Assembly: GCF_026339735.1 (NCBI RefSeq)
Contig: NZ_JAPEQG010000001.1
Coordinates: forward strand, 3,348,001-3,412,000
DNA: 64,000 bases
Origin: Streptomyces sp. NBC_01669
GTDB taxonomy: Bacteria; Actinomycetota; Actinomycetes; Streptomycetales; Streptomycetaceae
Direction of reading: 5' to 3'
Within the stretch, counting starts at the first letter, position 1; every line of letters starts with the position of its first letter. Below the pieces are notes generated by a model, which worked only from the letters and a program-made list of their open reading frames with translations, was not told the DNA's origin and did not search any database. Below are positions 8,704-18,023 of this stretch, one piece after another. The position numbers were made by a program, and so were the translations under genes.

Positions 8704-9519
8704 GTGGGAGATCCGCACCCGAGCACACCCCCGCCCCCACCCACACCCGCCGCTCCCAAGCTCCGGGCACAGGCGCTCACCCGTTCGTTCGGGCGCGGCG
8801 CCAAGACCCTCACCGCCCTCGGCCCGGTCGATCTCGACATCGCGCCGGGTGAGTTCACCTGCATCGTCGGCCCGTCCGGCTGCGGGAAGTCCACGCTGCT
8901 GAGGATCGCCGCCGGACTGCTCCGCCCCAGCGTGGGCGAACTGTCCATCCGTACGGCATCACCCCGCCCGGCCGCGATGATCTTCCAGGACTACGGGATC
9001 CACGACTGGAAGACCGTCCTCGCCAACGTCCGGTTCGGCCTCGACATCCAGCGCGTGCCGCGCAAGGAGGGCGACGCCCGGGCGCGCGACTGGCTCGCCC
9101 GGATGGGGCTCGCGGAGTTCGCCGGCGCCTACCCCGCTGCGCTCTCCGGCGGGATGCGGCAGCGCGTCGCCATCGCCCGCGCCCTCGCGGTCGAACCCGA
9201 ACTCCTGCTGATGGACGAGCCGTTCGCGGCGCTCGATGCCCAGCTGCGGACGATCCTGCAGGACGAACTGCTGGACCTCACCCAGACCACCCGTACCACC
9301 ACGCTCTTCATCACCCACAGCCTGGAGGAGGCGATCGTGCTCGGCGACCGGGTGCTGGTGATGTCCGCCAGGCCGGGCCGGATCATCGCCGAGCGCCGAC
9401 CGCCGTTCGCCCGGCCGCGCACCGGCGACGTCCGTTCGGCACCCGAATTCACCGCGCTGAAGAGCGAGTTGTGGGAGCTGCTGCGCGGCGAGGTCCGCAG
9501 AGAGGTGGCCCCGGCATGA
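8704..9519 (+). CDS. ABC transporter ATP-binding protein, NitT/TauT type
   Basis: A 271-aa nucleotide-binding subunit. It has Walker A GPSGCGKS (56-63), signature LSGGMRQRVAIARAL, Walker B LLLMDEPFAALD and the switch His in ITHSLEEA, all in the order and style of SsuB/TauB/NrtD. A proline-rich leader (about 20 residues) precedes the domain. GTG 8704 is chosen because GAGGAGAG lies 5-12 bp upstream; the open frame to 8551 lacks such a site. The permease start overlaps the stop by 4 bp (ATGA), so the two are translationally coupled. Substrate cannot be told from this subunit. Confidence 0.9.
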   Translation: MGDPHPSTPPPPPTPAAPKLRAQALTRSFGRGAKTLTALGPVDLDIAPGEFTCIVGPSGCGKSTLLRIAAGLLRPSVGELSIRTASPRPAAMIFQDYGIHDWKTVLANVRFGLDIQRVPRKEGDARARDWLARMGLAEFAGAYPAALSGGMRQRVAIARALAVEPELLLMDEPFAALDAQLRTILQDELLDLTQTTRTTTLFITHSLEEAIVLGDRVLVMSARPGRIIAERRPPFARPRTGDVRSAPEFTALKSELWELLRGEVRREVAPA

Positions 9520-10391
9520 GCACAGCCGTGAAACGCGCACGTCAGGAAGGCGGTGGGGCCGTCCTGCTGCGCAGGCCGGGCCCGCAGGAGCTGCATCCCG
9601 TACGCACCCATCGCAGGCGTCGCGCCCTGGAGGTGGCGCTCGCCGTCGCCGTACCCCTGCTCCTCGTCCTGCTCTGGCAGCTGGCCGCCACGCAGTCCTG
9701 GATCGACGACCGGGTCTATCCGGCCCCGTCCACCATCCTCGCGGACGGCTGGGACCGCGCGGCCGACGGCGAGCTGTGGCCCGATGTGTGGGCCACGCTC
9801 AAACGGGTCCTCGGCGGCTACGCGATCGGCACCGTCACCGGATATGCGCTCGGCCTGCTGATGGGGGCGCTCTCCCTCGTACGAGCCGCGCTGGAACCGT
9901 TGCTCGATGCCCTGTACGTCGTACCGAAGCTGGCTCTGCTGCCGGTCTTCCTCAATATGTTCGGCCTCGGCGAGGGGCCGCAGCTCGCACTGGTCGCTGC
10001 CACGGTCTTCTTCTTCGTCTGGATCTCCACCATGGCTGCCGTCCTCGCCGTCCCGGCGGGTCACCGCGACGCCGGCCAGGTCTTCGGCGCCTCCCCCTGG
10101 CAGATGTTCCGGCATGTGCTGCTGCCTGCCTCGTTGCCCGCGGTGCTGGTCGGTGCACGGATCGCGGCGGGGGTGGCGGTCCTGGTGATCGTGGCGTCCG
10201 AGCAGATCGCCGCGGCGGACGGGCTCGGGCATCTGATCTTCGACTCCCGGGCGCTGTTTCGGAACGACGTGATGTTCGTCGGCATCGTCTGTGTGGCGGT
10301 TCTCGGCGTCGTCTTCTCCGAAGCGGTGCGGATCGCCGGACGGTTGCTCACCCCGTGGGCGCCGCGCGACCGCGGCCGCGGCCAGTCGTGA
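9516..10391 (+). CDS. ABC transporter permease, NitT/TauT type
   Basis: A 291-aa inner-membrane permease with six predicted spans. The first is ALAVAVPLLLVLLWQLAA, and a pair near residues 105-175 brackets the EAA loop GASPWQMFRHVLLPASLPA, which docks with the ATPase. A cytoplasmic basic N-terminus (about 45 residues) precedes the first span. The start ATG 9516 overlaps the ATPase stop by 4 bp. The lipoprotein binding subunit follows 44 bp downstream. Typical SsuC/TauC family member. Confidence 0.9.
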   Translation: MSTAVKRARQEGGGAVLLRRPGPQELHPVRTHRRRRALEVALAVAVPLLLVLLWQLAATQSWIDDRVYPAPSTILADGWDRAADGELWPDVWATLKRVLGGYAIGTVTGYALGLLMGALSLVRAALEPLLDALYVVPKLALLPVFLNMFGLGEGPQLALVAATVFFFVWISTMAAVLAVPAGHRDAGQVFGASPWQMFRHVLLPASLPAVLVGARIAAGVAVLVIVASEQIAAADGLGHLIFDSRALFRNDVMFVGIVCVAVLGVVFSEAVRIAGRLLTPWAPRDRGRGQS

Positions 10392-10435
10392 ACGGCACCT
10401 CCCCTGCTCCATCGAGTTCCCCGTACGGAGGCACT

Positions 10436-11581
10436 GTGCGTACACGTACCCCTCTCACCCGCACCGTCGGACTCGTCGCGGCAGCACTGCTCGCCGCGGC
10501 GGGCTGCGCCGGGAACGACTCCGGCGACGACACCGGCGCCACTGCCGCGCCACGCACCGTCAAGCCCGTCACGGGCTGCGGTACGGGCAGCTGGACCGAC
10601 CCGGCCGATCTGGCACCGGACCGGAAACCTGCCCGCTGCGACAGGGGCGCGCCCGCCGCGCAGCCGCTGACGAGGAAGCGGAAGATCACCGTCGCGACCG
10701 GCACCCTGAGCGCGGAGTACGTTGCTCCGCTCCAGGTCGCCGTCGCGAAGGGCGAGTTCGCGAAGGAAGGCCTGACTGTCGAACTGAGGGTGCTCCCCAC
10801 CCCGGACGCCCTGCCGCTGCTTGCCAAGGGCGATGTCGACGCCCAGTGGGCGGCCCCCGAGGCGGCCGTGATGAACGGCATCAACGGCGGCTTCGACATC
10901 AAGTGGGTGGCGGGGAACTTCTCCCCCGACCCCACCTCGAAGAGCGGATTGTGGGTCCGCCTCAAGGAGGGCGAGAGCGCCGGTCACGTCGACATGGCGG
11001 GCCGGAAGATGGGCACCATGATCGGCAAGGGGTCGGTCATCGCGTACCCCATGGACACATCGCTGAAGAAGCACGGCGGCGGGCTCGACAAGATCAGCTT
11101 CCAGCAGCTCGGCTCGGCGGATGTGCTGACCGCTCTGCAGAACGGGGGCGTGGACTCCGCCTGGCTGCTCGACCCGGTCTGGCGGAAGGTCGACGGCGAC
11201 AAGAAGTACGCGTTCCTCGGCGGCCAGCCGGTCGGCGAACCGCTCGGCGGCCTGCTCTTCGGCCCGACGCTGCTGACCGAGGACCCGGACGCGGGCGTCG
11301 CCTTCCTCCGTGCCTACATCCGCACGGTGAACACCTACTTCTCCGGGAACTACAAGTCCGATCCCGCCTTCGTCGCGGAACTGGCGAAGCTGATGAAGAT
11401 CGACGAGGCGACGCTGCGGTCGACTCCGTCGATGCGAATGGACTGGGAGATCCGGAAGGGCACGACGGACCGCCTGCAACAGGCGTACCGCGATGCGGGC
11501 GTCTCGGCCGGCAAGCCGGTGCCGGAGGAGAAGGCCGTCGACCGGGCGATGTACGGGGAGGCGGTGGGCCACACGCTCTGA
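10436..11581 (+). CDS. ABC transporter substrate-binding lipoprotein, NitT/TauT (NMT1) type
   Basis: A 381-aa solute-binding protein. An N-terminal signal peptide (MRTRTPLTRTVGLVAAALLA) ends in a lipobox around AAGC, so Cys24 is the likely lipidation site. The mature part has the NMT1/SsuA fold pattern (TLSAEYVAPLQVAVAKGEF, FAKEGLTVEL, KGDVDAQWAAPEAA). GTG 10436 follows an ACGGAGG site by 5-6 bp. It closes the three-gene operon. The family transports sulfonates, nitrate, taurine or thiamine-precursor pyrimidines; no neighbouring enzyme points to one of these. Confidence 0.88.
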   Translation: MRTRTPLTRTVGLVAAALLAAAGCAGNDSGDDTGATAAPRTVKPVTGCGTGSWTDPADLAPDRKPARCDRGAPAAQPLTRKRKITVATGTLSAEYVAPLQVAVAKGEFAKEGLTVELRVLPTPDALPLLAKGDVDAQWAAPEAAVMNGINGGFDIKWVAGNFSPDPTSKSGLWVRLKEGESAGHVDMAGRKMGTMIGKGSVIAYPMDTSLKKHGGGLDKISFQQLGSADVLTALQNGGVDSAWLLDPVWRKVDGDKKYAFLGGQPVGEPLGGLLFGPTLLTEDPDAGVAFLRAYIRTVNTYFSGNYKSDPAFVAELAKLMKIDEATLRSTPSMRMDWEIRKGTTDRLQQAYRDAGVSAGKPVPEEKAVDRAMYGEAVGHTL

Positions 11582-11602
11582 GGCGAAGGCCCCGGACATG
11601 AA

Positions 11603-11640
11603 CAGAGGGCCGGGTCCCTGTAAAAGGATCCGGCCCTCTG
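11603..11640 (-). terminator. Terminator of tRNA-fMet copy 1
   Basis: Inverted repeat CAGAGGGCCGG (11603-11613) / CCGGCCCTCTG (11630-11640) 7 bp after the tRNA 3' end. It also lies after the stop of the plus-strand binding-protein gene, so it may act in both directions. Confidence 0.8.
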
Positions 11641-11647
11641 TCTTCAG

Positions 11648-11721
11648 TAGCGGGGACAGGATTTGAACCTGCGACCTCTGGGTTATGAGCCCAGCGAGCT
11701 ACCGAGCTGCTCCACCCCGCG
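11648..11721 (-). tRNA. tRNA-fMet (initiator, CAT anticodon), copy 1
   Basis: A 74-nt tRNA read on the minus strand, with anticodon CAT (complement of 11685-11687). It has the initiator features: C1 does not pair with U72, and three consecutive G:C pairs (GGG/CCC) close the anticodon stem. The TTCAAAT T-loop is present. The 3' CCA is not encoded. A terminator follows at once. Identical to the copy at 14285-14358. Confidence 0.95.
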
Positions 11722-11990
11722 TCGATGAACACAACTTTACGTGACGCCCCCGACCAGCGCAAATCCGTTTCGGTGGAGGGGTGCGGGGCCTGCGGACGAC
11801 TCGGCATGCCGGCCCGCACAGCGGGCCGGGGCTCGGGAAGAATCGCGGGTGACGCGGCTGACCGCGTGGTACGGCGCCGGACCGGCCGGCACATCCCGTG
11901 GCATGCAGCATGCCCGGCGACCCTGCACCGGCTCGGACGGGTGGGGCGCTACGGCCGGCGCCGCGCCCCGTACCGCACCCCTGGCGCTCC

Positions 11991-14072
11991 CTACGCGGTC
12001 AGCTCCTGGTGCAGTGCCTCGCGCAGCCGTGCTGCCCGCTCGGCGACCTCCGCCGGGCCCAGCTCGACCGCCCGGGCGCACCAACGCTGCCCCTCGGTGA
12101 GCTCGCCGCGGCGGGCGGCGAGCAGGGCGAGGCGCAGCGCGGCCCGCCCGTGCCCGTCGTTCGCGGCACGGCTCCACCACAACGCAGCCTCGCGTTCGCT
12201 GCCCTCGCGGGCGAGGAGCAGCCCGAGGTTGAAGGCCCCGTTGCGGCTGCCCGCCTCGGCCGCCTCGCGGTACCAGCGGGCGGCGCTGTCCACATCGCCG
12301 CGAGCGGCGGCGAGCATGCCGACGCGCACCTGGGCGCGGCGGTGCCCCTGCTCGGCGGCCCGCTCGTACCACTCCTCGCACTCGGTCTTCTCCGGCATCG
12401 GCTCGCCGAGCGCGGGCGGTCCCGGCGGCGGCTGCCGCGAGTCCAGCACCCCGGCCAGCCGGAAGGCGGCCTCGGCGCTGCCGCCGCCCGCGGCGCAGCG
12501 AAGATGACGCTCGGCCTCCTGCTCCTCGCCGTGGTGCAGCAGCGCCATGCCGACCTGGAGCGCCGCCTCGGTGTGCCCGGCGGCGGCGGCCCGCTCGTAC
12601 CAGCGCAGCGCTGCCCGGTCCTCGTCGCGCCCTGCGTGCAGGATGCCGAGGTTGAAGGCGGCGTCGACGCTGCCCGCCTCGGCGGCCTTGGAGAACCAGG
12701 GCTCCGCACCGGTCGCGTCCCCCGCCTGGAGCAGGAGCACGGCCAGTGCGTTGGCGGCCTCGCGATGACCGGCGTATGCGGCACGGCGATACCACTGCTC
12801 GGCCTGCGGCGTACGGTCCTGGGCGGCGCAGAGCAGTCCGAGGTTGTACGCGCCGTTGACGTCGCCCGCGTCCATGGCGGCGCGGTACCAGCGCTCGGCG
12901 GTCTGCTGCTCGCCGCGGGCGGCGTGCAGGGCGCCCAGGGCGTTGGCAGCGTTGCCGTCACCGTCCTGGGCGGCGCGCAGCCACCACACGGCGGCGCTCT
13001 CCTCGTCGCCCGCATCGCGCAGCAGGAAGCCGAGCGCGCAGGCGGCCCGTGCCTCGCCGTCCTTGGCGGAGGTGAGGTACCAGCGGCCGGCCTCCTTCAG
13101 CTCGCCGCGCCGTTCGAGGATGGCGCCGAGATGCAGGGCGGCGCGACGGTGTCCGCGCGCGGCGGCCTGCCGGTACCACTGCTCGGCCTCACCGGCCCGC
13201 CCCGCGGCAGAACCGGCCACGGGTCCGTCGTCCTTGCGCGCGGCAGCCCCGCCCGCGTTACGTGTACCGGTCACGGGACCACCGGCCGCGCCCGGACCGG
13301 GCCCCATGCCCATCCCGAGCCCCGCGTCCGCTCCGGGACGGCCGAAAGCGTCGTGCGGATCGTCGGCGGCCCTGCGCTCCAGGGCGCGTGCCAGGCGGTA
13401 AGCGGCCTCCCGGTGGCCCTGCTCGGCGGCGGCGCGCAACCAGCGCTCGGCGCCGACGTCACTGCGGTGTTCCAGCAGGTCGGCAAGGGCGTACGCGCCC
13501 AGCGCATGGCCCTGCTCGGCGGACTGGCGCAGCCAGTACTCGGCGCCGGGCTCGTCGCCGCGCTCGCGGTAGTGGCGGCCCAGGGCGTGCGCGGCGGCGG
13601 CGGAACCGGCGACGGCGGCGATACGCCACCAGCCGGCCGCCTCGTCGGCATAGCCGCGCTGATGGAGGAGAACACCCAGGTTGTTGGCGGCGGCCCGGTC
13701 GCCGTCGGCCGTGGCTCCCCGCAGATAGGGCTCGGCGCCGTTCAGATCACCACGGCGCAGCAGCAGTGCGCCGAGGACGCTCATGGAAGCGGTGTCCCCG
13801 GCGTCGGCGGCGCGGCGGTGCCGCGCTTCGGTCTCGGCGCTCTCCGTGCTCTCGGCGTCGCCGGAAGCCGCCGCGGTCCCGGCGATTCCCGTGGTCCCGG
13901 CCGCCCCCGCGACCTCGACACCTTCCACGGTCTCGGCGTTCTCAACGGTCACGGCGCTGCCAGCAGCGTCAGCGACAAAAGCGGCGTCCGTCACGTTTTC
14001 CATCCTATGGACGTGCCGCTGCACAAACCGCCCTGTCTCCAACAGAGTTGCCCTGTCCCCCATAAATACCAT
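11991..14072 (-). CDS. Sel1/tetratricopeptide repeat protein
   Basis: A protein of up to 693 aa. The first about 80 residues are Ala/Glu/Thr-rich (ENAETVEGVEVAGAAG). The rest, to the C-terminus, is roughly sixteen Sel1-like/TPR helical repeats of about 36 residues (pattern A..GH..A...LG.LL...G...EA..WY..AA). Such solenoids are protein-interaction scaffolds; no enzymatic domain is visible. A Gly/Pro-rich break (about residues 250-290, GMGMGPGPGAAGGPVTG) splits the array. Start is uncertain: ATG 14072 has GGTGG 7 bp upstream; ATG 14063 and 14003 are alternatives. The gene is flanked by two identical initiator tRNA genes in the same orientation. Confidence 0.85.
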   Translation of the reverse strand: MVFMGDRATLLETGRFVQRHVHRMENVTDAAFVADAAGSAVTVENAETVEGVEVAGAAGTTGIAGTAAASGDAESTESAETEARHRRAADAGDTASMSVLGALLLRRGDLNGAEPYLRGATADGDRAAANNLGVLLHQRGYADEAAGWWRIAAVAGSAAAAHALGRHYRERGDEPGAEYWLRQSAEQGHALGAYALADLLEHRSDVGAERWLRAAAEQGHREAAYRLARALERRAADDPHDAFGRPGADAGLGMGMGPGPGAAGGPVTGTRNAGGAAARKDDGPVAGSAAGRAGEAEQWYRQAAARGHRRAALHLGAILERRGELKEAGRWYLTSAKDGEARAACALGFLLRDAGDEESAAVWWLRAAQDGDGNAANALGALHAARGEQQTAERWYRAAMDAGDVNGAYNLGLLCAAQDRTPQAEQWYRRAAYAGHREAANALAVLLLQAGDATGAEPWFSKAAEAGSVDAAFNLGILHAGRDEDRAALRWYERAAAAGHTEAALQVGMALLHHGEEQEAERHLRCAAGGGSAEAAFRLAGVLDSRQPPPGPPALGEPMPEKTECEEWYERAAEQGHRRAQVRVGMLAAARGDVDSAARWYREAAEAGSRNGAFNLGLLLAREGSEREAALWWSRAANDGHGRAALRLALLAARRGELTEGQRWCARAVELGPAEVAERAARLREALHQELTA

Positions 14073-14239
14073 CGTCCCACCACCTGCAACCCGCGTACAC
14101 CTGGTATACCGCGGCCAGTGAGGTCACTTCAGCGTTTTGTCGACATGCCCACAGAGAGATAAGTCAAACACGTCCGGGCCCAACTCGTGCCCCGCGAACC
14201 GCACTTCACGCCCACCACATGGGAAGGTTTCACGGCACG

Positions 14240-14277
14240 ACGAAGGCCCGGATCCTCGAAAGGATCCGGGCCTTCGT
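14240..14277 (-). terminator. Terminator of tRNA-fMet copy 2
   Basis: Perfect 17-bp inverted repeat with a CGAA tetraloop (14240-14256 / 14261-14277, arms beginning ACGAAGGCCC), directly after the tRNA. Similar in sequence to the terminator of copy 1, as expected of a duplicated unit. Confidence 0.88.
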
Positions 14278-14284
14278 CTTTCAG

Positions 14285-14358
14285 TAGCGGGGACAGGATT
14301 TGAACCTGCGACCTCTGGGTTATGAGCCCAGCGAGCTACCGAGCTGCTCCACCCCGCG
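14285..14358 (-). tRNA. tRNA-fMet (initiator, CAT anticodon), copy 2
   Basis: A 74-nt initiator tRNA identical to the copy at 11648-11721, with the C1-U72 mismatch, GGG/CCC anticodon stem and CAT anticodon. It begins 54 bp downstream of the UPF0182 stop on the same strand. CCA is not encoded. Confidence 0.95.
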
Positions 14359-14412
14359 TCGTTGTGTTCAAACCGTACCACGACGCGGGGGTGGGGCTTT
14401 ACCGGCAGCTGC

Positions 14413-17286
14413 TCAGCTGCCCTTGTCAGCCTTGGGCGCGGCCTCCGCCGCACGCTTCAGCGCATCCTGCAGATCGGCCTGGGCCTTGCCGTAAGCGGTC
14501 CAGTCCTGCTTCTTCAGGGCTGCCTCACCGTCCGCATAGGCCTTCTGCGCATCCGCGATCGCCTGCTTGAGCGCGGCGTCGCCGGTGGCCGCAGGCGGCT
14601 TCGTGGTCTCGCCCGGCGGCTGCGTGGTTTCGGTGCCGTCCACCCCGAAGACCGCGTTGAGCGCCTCCCCGAGGCTGTTCTCGAAGACGGTCTTCGAGCC
14701 GTACGAGGCAGCCACCTTGCGCAGCAGCGGATAGTTCTGCGTGCCACCGCGCGTGTAGACCGGCTCGATGTAGAGGAAGCCCCCGTCGAGCGGCACCGTC
14801 AGCAGGTTGCCGTACTCGATGTCGGAGTCGGTTCCCTTGAGGTTCCTCACGAACTCGGCGACATCGTCGTTGCCGTTGAGCTCGCTCTGCACCTGCCCGG
14901 GGCCCTTCACCGTCGTGGTGACTCTGAGCAGCCGTATGGTGCCGTAGTCCTTGCTGGCCGCATCCGCGTCCACCGCCATGAACGCCCCGAGGTCGGGCCG
15001 CCCCTTCGGGGTGAACGTCGTGGTCAGTGAGAACTTCTGAGCCGACTGGTCCGGCATTTTTATGCTCAGGTAGTACGGCGGGACGGCGCCGGACTCCTTG
15101 TTGGTCGGGTCGTCCGGGACCTGCCACGCGTCACTGCCGCTGTAGAACTGTGCGGGGTTGGTGACGTGGTAGCGGGTGAGCAGCTCGCGCTGCACCTTGA
15201 ACAGGTCCTGCGGGTACCGCAGGTGGGCCATCAGGTCCTGGGGAATGTCGGCCCGCGGCTCCACCGTCCCCGGGAACGCCTTGCGCCAGGTCTTGAGGAC
15301 CGGGTCCTTGGTGTCCCACTCGTACAGCTTGACCTTGCCGTCGTACGCGTCGACGGTGGCCTTCACCGAGTTGCGGATGTAGTTGACCTGGTTCTGCTGG
15401 GCGACGACCGCGCGCTGGTTGGTGGTCAGCGAGTCGGCCGTGGTGTCACCGAGCGTCGTACGCGAGGCGTACGGGTACCCGTTGGTGGTGGTGTACGCGT
15501 CGACGACCCACTGGATGCGGCCGTTCACCACGGCCGGATACGCGTCGCCGTCGATGGTCAGCCACGGGGCGACCGCCTCGACGCGCTCCTTGGGCGTGCG
15601 GTTGTACAGGATCCGCGAACCCTCGCCGATGGCCCCCGAGTAGAGGATCTGCGGCTCGCTGAACGACACCGCGTACGCGGCGCGGTTGAACGCGTTGGAG
15701 AGGCTGACCCCGCTGTTGCCCTTGTAGCTGGTGGTCTTCTCGCCGTCCTCCTCGTAGTCGAGCTCCTTCTGGGGCCCGCCGACGATGGAGTACTGCTCGG
15801 TCTTCTCGCCGTAGTAGATCTGCTGCTCGTACGTGCCGAGCTCGCCGGTGGTCGGCAGACCCGACTCGGTGAAGTCCGGGGACCCCTTCGGGTTCTTGCC
15901 CGTCGTGGTGCCCCGCGCGGCGATGGCGCCGTAACCGTGGGTGTAGGTGAAGTGGTCGTTGATCCAGTTGCGCTTGGGGATACCGTCCAGGTTGAGCTCG
16001 CGCAGACCGATGACCGTGTCCTGGTCCTTGCCGGAGGCGTCCTTGTAGCGGTCGACGTCCAGTGTCTTGGGGAACTGGTAGTAGTTGCGCTTCTGCTGGA
16101 GCTGCTGGAAGGCCGGGGAGACGACGTTGGGGTCCATCACCCGGTAGCTCGCCGCGTCGTCCGCGCTCGCGCGCAGCTTCGCGTCGTCCGTCGTGGTGCT
16201 CTTGCCCGAGTAGTCGTTCACCTGGGCGTCGTCGATGTCGTACGCGTCACGCGTCGCCTGGATGTTCTTCCGGATGAACGGGGCTTCCTTGGCCTGCTCG
16301 TTCGGCTGGACCTGGAACTTCTGCACGATCGCCGGGTACAGACCGCCGATCAGGATCGCCGAGAGCACCATCAGACCGAAGCCGATCATCGGGAGCTGCC
16401 AGGTGCGGCGCCACAGCGTCGCGAAGAACAGCACGGCGCAGATCGCGGCGATGCAGAACAGGATCGTCTTCGCCGGCAGATAGGCGTTGGCGTCGACATA
16501 CCGCAGGCCGGTCCAGTTGTCCGTCGCCTTGAAGTCGCTGGACTTCACCGCCAGCCCGTACCGGTCGAGCCAGTACGCCACGGCCTTCAGCGAGACGAAG
16601 ACGCCGAGCAGCACCGACAGATGGCCGGTGGCCGCGCCGGTCGCCCGCGCGCCGGGGCTGGTGACGCGGAGCCCGCCGTACAGGTAGTGGGTGAGCGCGG
16701 CGGCGATCAGCGAGAGCACCGTGGCCGCGAAGCCGAAGCCCAGCAGGAATCGGTACCACGGAAGGTCGAAGGCGTAGAAGGAGACGTCCAGATGGAACTG
16801 GGGGTCCTTCTGCCCGAACGTCACGCCATTCACGTACATCAGCCACGTGCGCCACTGGCCCGATGCGGACGCTCCGGCGATCAGCCCGACGAGCGCGGTG
16901 ACCGCGAGCAGTACCCACTTCTTGAACGGGGCGACGCTCATCCGGTAGCGGTCCAGGCTCTGCTGCTCCAGCGACATCGCGCTCAGCGGCGGCCGGAGCC
17001 GGTGCGCGAGCCAGATGTTCAGGCCGACAGCGATCGCCATCAGCAGTCCGAAGACGAGGAACAGTCCGATCTTGGTCCACAGGGTGGTGGTGAAGACGGA
17101 TGAATAGGCGACCGACCGGTACCAGAGCCAGTCCGTCCAGAACCCGGCGAACATGACGAACGCCATGGCGAGAATCGCCAGGACGCCGAGTGTCATGAGC
17201 AGGGTACGGGCGCGCCGGGACGGGCGGCCGACTCTGATCCGTGGCCCGGTCGGGCCTCCGCCGCGGTCCGGCATCTGGAAAGCCAA
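14413..17286 (-). CDS. UPF0182 family large membrane protein
   Basis: A 957-aa protein conserved across actinobacteria and some cyanobacteria; function unknown. About seven transmembrane helices fill residues 35-340 (for example [21 protein letters not shown] and [17 protein letters not shown]). A large extracytoplasmic domain follows with conserved [10 protein letters not shown] and [13 protein letters not shown] segments. The tail is Pro/Thr-rich and then acidic/Ala-rich (residues about 875-957). A TTG at 17286 is chosen as start because GAGG lies 8 bp upstream; ATG 17274 has no ribosome-binding site at a proper distance. The divergent PPA1309 gene starts about 115 bp away. Confidence 0.9.
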   Translation of the reverse strand: MAFQMPDRGGGPTGPRIRVGRPSRRARTLLMTLGVLAILAMAFVMFAGFWTDWLWYRSVAYSSVFTTTLWTKIGLFLVFGLLMAIAVGLNIWLAHRLRPPLSAMSLEQQSLDRYRMSVAPFKKWVLLAVTALVGLIAGASASGQWRTWLMYVNGVTFGQKDPQFHLDVSFYAFDLPWYRFLLGFGFAATVLSLIAAALTHYLYGGLRVTSPGARATGAATGHLSVLLGVFVSLKAVAYWLDRYGLAVKSSDFKATDNWTGLRYVDANAYLPAKTILFCIAAICAVLFFATLWRRTWQLPMIGFGLMVLSAILIGGLYPAIVQKFQVQPNEQAKEAPFIRKNIQATRDAYDIDDAQVNDYSGKSTTTDDAKLRASADDAASYRVMDPNVVSPAFQQLQQKRNYYQFPKTLDVDRYKDASGKDQDTVIGLRELNLDGIPKRNWINDHFTYTHGYGAIAARGTTTGKNPKGSPDFTESGLPTTGELGTYEQQIYYGEKTEQYSIVGGPQKELDYEEDGEKTTSYKGNSGVSLSNAFNRAAYAVSFSEPQILYSGAIGEGSRILYNRTPKERVEAVAPWLTIDGDAYPAVVNGRIQWVVDAYTTTNGYPYASRTTLGDTTADSLTTNQRAVVAQQNQVNYIRNSVKATVDAYDGKVKLYEWDTKDPVLKTWRKAFPGTVEPRADIPQDLMAHLRYPQDLFKVQRELLTRYHVTNPAQFYSGSDAWQVPDDPTNKESGAVPPYYLSIKMPDQSAQKFSLTTTFTPKGRPDLGAFMAVDADAASKDYGTIRLLRVTTTVKGPGQVQSELNGNDDVAEFVRNLKGTDSDIEYGNLLTVPLDGGFLYIEPVYTRGGTQNYPLLRKVAASYGSKTVFENSLGEALNAVFGVDGTETTQPPGETTKPPAATGDAALKQAIADAQKAYADGEAALKKQDWTAYGKAQADLQDALKRAAEAAPKADKGS

Positions 17287-17401
17287 CGTGCGCACCTCGA
17301 AGTTCGCGGTCGTGTGAAACGGGCCCAGCGATCGTAGAGCCCACCTATGCAACTTACTGAGGCTTTACCTAGTTCCCGTTCCCGGGGCGGAAGGAGGCAG
17401 G

Positions 17402-17971
17402 ATGTTGGGCATGCCCAACGTTTCCCCCTCAGGCCCTCCGATGGCCGCAAGCCCCCTCACCGTCGCCGTGCTCGAAATCGACGAGTACGCCGCCGGCCTC
17501 GGCTGGGACCAGCCCGCCCGGCTCTTCGCTCTCGTCGACACCGCCAAGCTGCGCGCCCAGGAGCCGGGGCTCGCCGCCCAGCTCGGTCTCGACAGCCCGG
17601 AGTCGACAACCGCCGCACTCACTCCGATCGAGCAGGAGGAGATCCCCCGCGGAAAGGCGCTGGACGAGTTCCTCGCCACCATTGCCTGGCCCGACGCGGT
17701 GGCCGGATGCGCGATGACGGTGGAGCGTCTGATGCTGCCGCCGTCCGCCGAGGCCTCCGTACCGGACGGGCTCAGTGACGCCCAGCTGACGAAGTGGGTC
17801 GCCCGGCACCCCGACCGGCAGGAGGTGCGGATGACCGTGGCCGTCCTGCGCAACGGTGCGCGGGAGTCCGCCGTACGGCTCCGGGAGAAGGACTCCCCGA
17901 GTGAGGTACTGACCGGCGCGGGTCTGGTACCGGGGCTGGCCGAGGCGCTGGCCGCCACGTTCGAGTCCTGA
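17402..17971 (+). CDS. PPA1309 family protein
   Basis: A 189-aa cytoplasmic protein of a conserved actinobacterial family without known function. The core begins at PLTVAVLEIDEYAAGLGWDQP (about residue 18) and contains DAVAGCAMTVERLMLPP and WVARHPDRQEVRMTVAVLR. ATG 17402 follows GGAAGGAGG by 6 bp. The gene lies divergent from the UPF0182 gene and convergent with the PDZ-Lon protease gene, in the order I also remember from other actinobacteria. Confidence 0.85.
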   Translation: MLGMPNVSPSGPPMAASPLTVAVLEIDEYAAGLGWDQPARLFALVDTAKLRAQEPGLAAQLGLDSPESTTAALTPIEQEEIPRGKALDEFLATIAWPDAVAGCAMTVERLMLPPSAEASVPDGLSDAQLTKWVARHPDRQEVRMTVAVLRNGARESAVRLREKDSPSEVLTGAGLVPGLAEALAATFES

Positions 17972-17977
17972 GAGTCC

Positions 17978-18011
17978 GACCACGGCGGGCGGTATCGCGT
18001 CCGCCGTGGTC
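17978..18011. terminator. Bidirectional terminator between PPA1309 and PDZ-Lon genes
   Basis: Inverted repeat GACCACGGCGG (17978-17988) / CCGCCGTGGTC (18001-18011), 12-nt loop, 7 bp after the PPA1309 stop and just before the stop of the convergent gene. Confidence 0.85.
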
Positions 18012-18023
18012 GTGGGGGCGCGG

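Noticed and set aside
15166..17103. 645-aa plus-strand ORF opposite the UPF0182 gene
   Set aside because: A GC-skew shadow: Val/Arg/Gly-rich with no domain, fully antisense to a conserved membrane protein.
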